56,760 nt of DNA, from NCBI GenBank assembly GCA_001579985.1, contig LRSR01012852.1, forward strand, positions 1 to 56,760. The letters run 5' to 3'. The position numbers and the translations under genes are program-made. This DNA is from Hypsibius dujardini. Its lineage: Eukaryota > Tardigrada > Eutardigrada > Parachela > Hypsibiidae. Shown piece after piece: positions 54,001 to 56,760 of the stretch (its first letter is position 1; the number at the start of each line of letters is the position of its first letter). A model generated the notes under the pieces. The model searched no databases, was not told where the DNA came from, and was given only the letters and a program-made list of their open reading frames with translations.

Positions 54001-56549
54001 CTGAGCAATATGAGGAACATGAGAATCAACCTTGAAATATTGAACGATGAATTACATCAACAAATACAAATGTTACCAGGATCCATACAAGGCGGAACCA
54101 TAAGGCTCCTTCATGGTAGGGCCAGGGGTGAGCAAAAGGATTAAGGTCATTTTTTCCAACATCGAACCCCTGTATATAAGCTCGGCCTTCCTCCCAAAAA
54201 ATACTATCCTAATACGGTGACAATGGATACCTGTTACATTTACTATCTTAAATATCGTTTCAAACTAATAACAAAGCAGTTTTAACTTTTAGTCCCTGAA
54301 GTAAAATGTTGACTAAAGGGACTACCATTTATGACACCAATTTTTGTGGGATTTCAAATTTTTTTCAGAATAAGTTTTAAAAGTCTGAAATTAGAGAAAA
54401 AATTGTGGATTTCAGCAGTTTTGATAAACACAGAGTTTAAAAATACTTACAGTATTGTTAAAGGACGAGTACTGTGCCAGTTGACTATTGGTCAGTCGTT
54501 TTGATTTTTAAAGTTTCTTTCTGATTGTAATTTTCAATGTTCTAATTGTTGTTGGTCCCTGTCACCTCAGCCGTATGTGCTCTGCGTCATGTGAGAAGAT
54601 TAACGGTTTAATTCCCGGAAGAGATTTTTTTCCCACTTTGTCTCATTCGTCGAAGTCGGTTGTTCATGCCAAATAAAGCCAACTCATTTTGTGGTCAAGG
54701 AGGGAGCGTTTGGGAAGACTGACCAATGGTCAACCAAGGGCGGCTCAGTCTAAAATTGTATCTGTTTTTGCATCTCATTTTGGTATGAAAATGTTTTGAA
54801 ATCAGGAGAGGGGGGGGGGCTTTGGGAATCACAATCTTGAAAAAAATTGCATTTTGCCCCTTTGCTCACCTCTTGGCCCTACCATCAGGGGCCCTAGTTT
54901 CGACCTGTAAGAATCCTTAGAAGCCCAGACCCTGGAGTACCATATATATATCTTTTTACAAAAATGCTAATTGCAGTTATGATATTTCTCGCACGTGGTG
55001 ATCTGTTACGGAAAATGCTGGTTGGTATAAAAATACATTTGTATGGTAAACGTGTCTGACTGTAAATTGTGATGCATACCAAAATCATTTGTGAGACAAT
55101 TACAATTTTGTGAGGGCCCATATAGCTCGAGGCTCACCGACTCAACATGACCAACGGTGAATTCGTGTATCTTTCCACGGAACCGACCCCGACGCCAACC
55201 CTACAGACCACCATCAATTGGAGCTATGGCGATGAGCATGACACGGTGAAGTTGGTTGGCTTATATGAATGTTTGATAAAACATACTTACATGTCATTAT
55301 AATAGCAGTATTATTTTTGCATGTGAAGAGTGCTAAAGAAGCCTTCCGGTCACTACTTTTCATTCACGCACGAGAGGAAGAGCGGCAACGGTTCTCCTCG
55401 GAAATTGTCACAAAATTGGCGGACAAAGTGCGACTGCAGGCACAGCGCGAATTCAACCTGACCTACTCTGCTGAACAACAGGTACTATTTGTACGCTAAG
55501 TTTTCTGGGCGGAACCCTTACCGTTTTTTGGGTTCGAGTTACTGACGCAAATTCTAGATTTTTCAGCTTTATGTTTTGTTCTTGAAAATAAATATTGTCC
55601 AGTGGAAATTACACTATTATTCTTGTTACACTTATTACCATTATATGATAATCATTTGCATTATTATTGTCGTTACAATTATTGCGGCACTTTGCAGCAG
55701 TTGTATGTAAAATACATTTCATTTAACAATGAAAAAATGAAAATTAACTAACTAACTGTTTTGTATAACTTATAATAAAGATTAGTTACTAAGGATTTTT
55801 AGATCAATTTCTGTTGTTAGTTAGTACTTCATTCTAGTTTTACTTTTAGCTGAGATTAGTTCACTGATTTTAGCATTTCTATTTTTATGCATTTAAATTT
55901 TTAATAACTGAAACTGTTAGCTTAGTTCATTTAGTAAACTAAAACAAAGTCAAGAAATCAGTTACTAGAAGTGGTCGTTTAGTTAAGTTTACTTTTTCAA
56001 TTTGTCATTTCATAAAACGTGGTCTCTTAATTTTACGTAGGGAACGTTTTTATTTTTAAGCCATAATAATGCTAATGAATACTATAAACTTAGCATTTTT
56101 AGTTAAAAGTCCAAAATAAGATTGAAATTAAAACATCTGAGCATCAGCAGAAGCATGTTGACGTACTGTTGCCAGTCAATGAATTAACGAGCTGACGGAT
56201 GAAGCCTCATAATATTGCCCACCCTGATTCACCTTCGCAATATTTCAGCCGCGTTTCGGAGTGGTCAGCGCATATCGCTCCATCGAAATTTTCGCTCAGG
56301 TAAGATAATAATACGCCAACACATTTTTGCCGCCTCAACTGCCTTTTACAATACATTTTTATTTCCGAATAGGTTTTGAATGAATCCCGAAGCAGCATGT
56401 CCCCTCACGACGGCTATCATCTATCGCGACTGTTTCGCAACCGAACCTTTCTTAGCCCACTGTGTGATATCTTCATCGATAGCGCCGGGACGAGGCATGT
56501 CGAATCAACCATCGACTACTTTGCAGCTGACAGAAAATATACCCGCCAG
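51091..56549 (+). CDS. Natriuretic-peptide-receptor-like protein (receptor guanylate cyclase type), ectodomain part, 3' end outside window
   Basis: Exons: 51091-51418, 52258-52321, 52751-53088, 53318-53373, 55126-55245, 55329-55481, 56249-56299, 56373-56549, with phases matching at every junction. Signal peptide: MNTWLAGISFLLFVSVYGS. The rest fits an ANF-receptor ligand-binding (type 1 periplasmic fold) domain: an early AFDAAIHESNNRY helix, VRAIIAPG where the family has AIIGP, a middle lobe with TSLFLVADSD, and LEAHRLNMTNGEFVYLSTEP, which is the family's typical A..LGMT.GEYVF strand. AKEAFRSLLFIHAREEE and LNESRSSMSPHDGYHLSRLF follow, then a closing FIDSAGTR strand. The 56-bp exon 4 was found by phase matching. 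Membrane, kinase-like and cyclase domains would lie beyond 56760, so the cyclase identity is inferred. The first exon 1/2 junction is the least certain. Confidence 0.8.
53374..55125. other. Intron 4 of the receptor gene (1.75 kb)
   Basis: The intron hosts the inverted-repeat element at 54103-54894. Other frames in it (such as 53841-54035) are unsupported. Confidence 0.6.
54103..54894. mobile_element. About 790-bp element with GGTAGGGCC terminal inverted repeats
   Basis: ATGGTAGGGCCAGGGGTGAG at the left (54112) pairs with GCTCACCTCTTGGCCCTACC at the right (54864-54883). Weaker pairing extends outward to about 54103 and 54894. A poly-G run lies near the right end. The sequence at 56610-56760 (GGTAGGGCCGGGGGCTGAGG, then AAAATGTTTTGAGATC) looks like another member cut by the window edge. 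The target duplication is not clear and no protein is encoded. Confidence 0.6.
55640..56060. repeat. TTAGT/ACTAA-rich AT tract in receptor intron 6
   Basis: Loose repeats of TTAGTTA, ACTAACT and TTTTAGC words, similar in vocabulary to 20220-20560 and 27780-27990. Confidence 0.5.
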
Positions 56550-56607
56550 GTGTGCCAGCAAACAAGGGCAAATTTAGGGCCCTTGCAAGTCAGAACTATA
56601 AACCCTC

Positions 56608-56760
56608 GTGGTAGGGCCGGGGGCTGAGGGGGGGGTGGGATCGATGAGCGAAAGAAAATTGTTTTGGAAAATGTTTTGAGATCCCGGTTGCCGTTGGATA
56701 TCAGACACCCCACAAATAACACAAGTCCGAATTTTGCTTCAATTTTGAATTTTGCTCCTT
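56608..56760. mobile_element. Partial element related to 54103-54894, cut by window edge
   Basis: It starts GGTAGGGCCGGGGGCTGAGG with a following G-run, then shares an AAAATGTTTTGA(G/A)ATC stretch with the right half of the 54103 element. It lies in the intron after receptor exon 8. Confidence 0.4.

Overview
The window is a stretch of an animal nuclear genome: spliced genes with short exons, AT-rich introns, canonical GT-AG junctions, AATAAA signals and many small inverted-repeat transposons. The gene set (Methuselah-like receptor, chitin-binding peritrophin, CAP secretory protein, Rab5, type II arylsulfatase, receptor-guanylate-cyclase-type ectodomain) points to an ecdysozoan. The abundant CTGT/ACAG tetranucleotide tracts and this gene mix make a tardigrade my best guess, but this is inference. 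Products are mostly secreted or membrane proteins of the cell surface, cuticle or mucus. All exon models were made by hand from open frames, splice consensus and matching intron phases.

Left part (1-16 kb): a seven-exon secreted leucine-rich-repeat protein (3158-7047, +); then two decayed tandem paralogues of a trefoil / Thr-Pro linker / bulb-lectin-like protein (7710-9651 and 10945-13964, +), one carrying a 201-bp hAT-type MITE inside a coding exon; then a single-exon type I membrane protein (15111-15926, +).

Middle (16-36 kb): a large inverted duplication. Arm 1 (about 18.08-22.59 kb) lies within a minus-strand CAP-domain gene (16296-24900) that has three exon-encoded copies of an unrecognised 8-cysteine Trp-rich module, and it contains a complete plus-strand chitin-binding gene nested in a CAP-gene intron. 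Arm 2 (about 32.09-36.0 kb) holds a second intact chitin-binding gene and a two-exon CAP-gene fragment, but the CAP exon itself has been replaced by unrelated sequence. The 9.5-kb spacer carries a C/T-rich tract with an assembly gap, a Rab5 gene (25611-27251, -) and an eight-exon type II membrane arylsulfatase (28441-32000, +) that lacks two expected catalytic residues.

Right part (36-56.8 kb): a weakly supported two-exon hypothetical gene, an 825-residue Methuselah-like GPCR (38183-42530, +), a broken non-LTR retrotransposon reverse transcriptase (about 45.9-47.2 kb, -), an AT-rich island with a broken viral/Polinton-type packaging ATPase (about 50.06-50.48 kb, -), and the N-terminal exons of a natriuretic-peptide-receptor-like protein running off the right edge (51091-56549, +).

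The two most unusual items are the nested-gene inverted duplication, whose core is nearly identical while its outer flank has diverged, and the triplicated 8-Cys module attached to a CAP domain.
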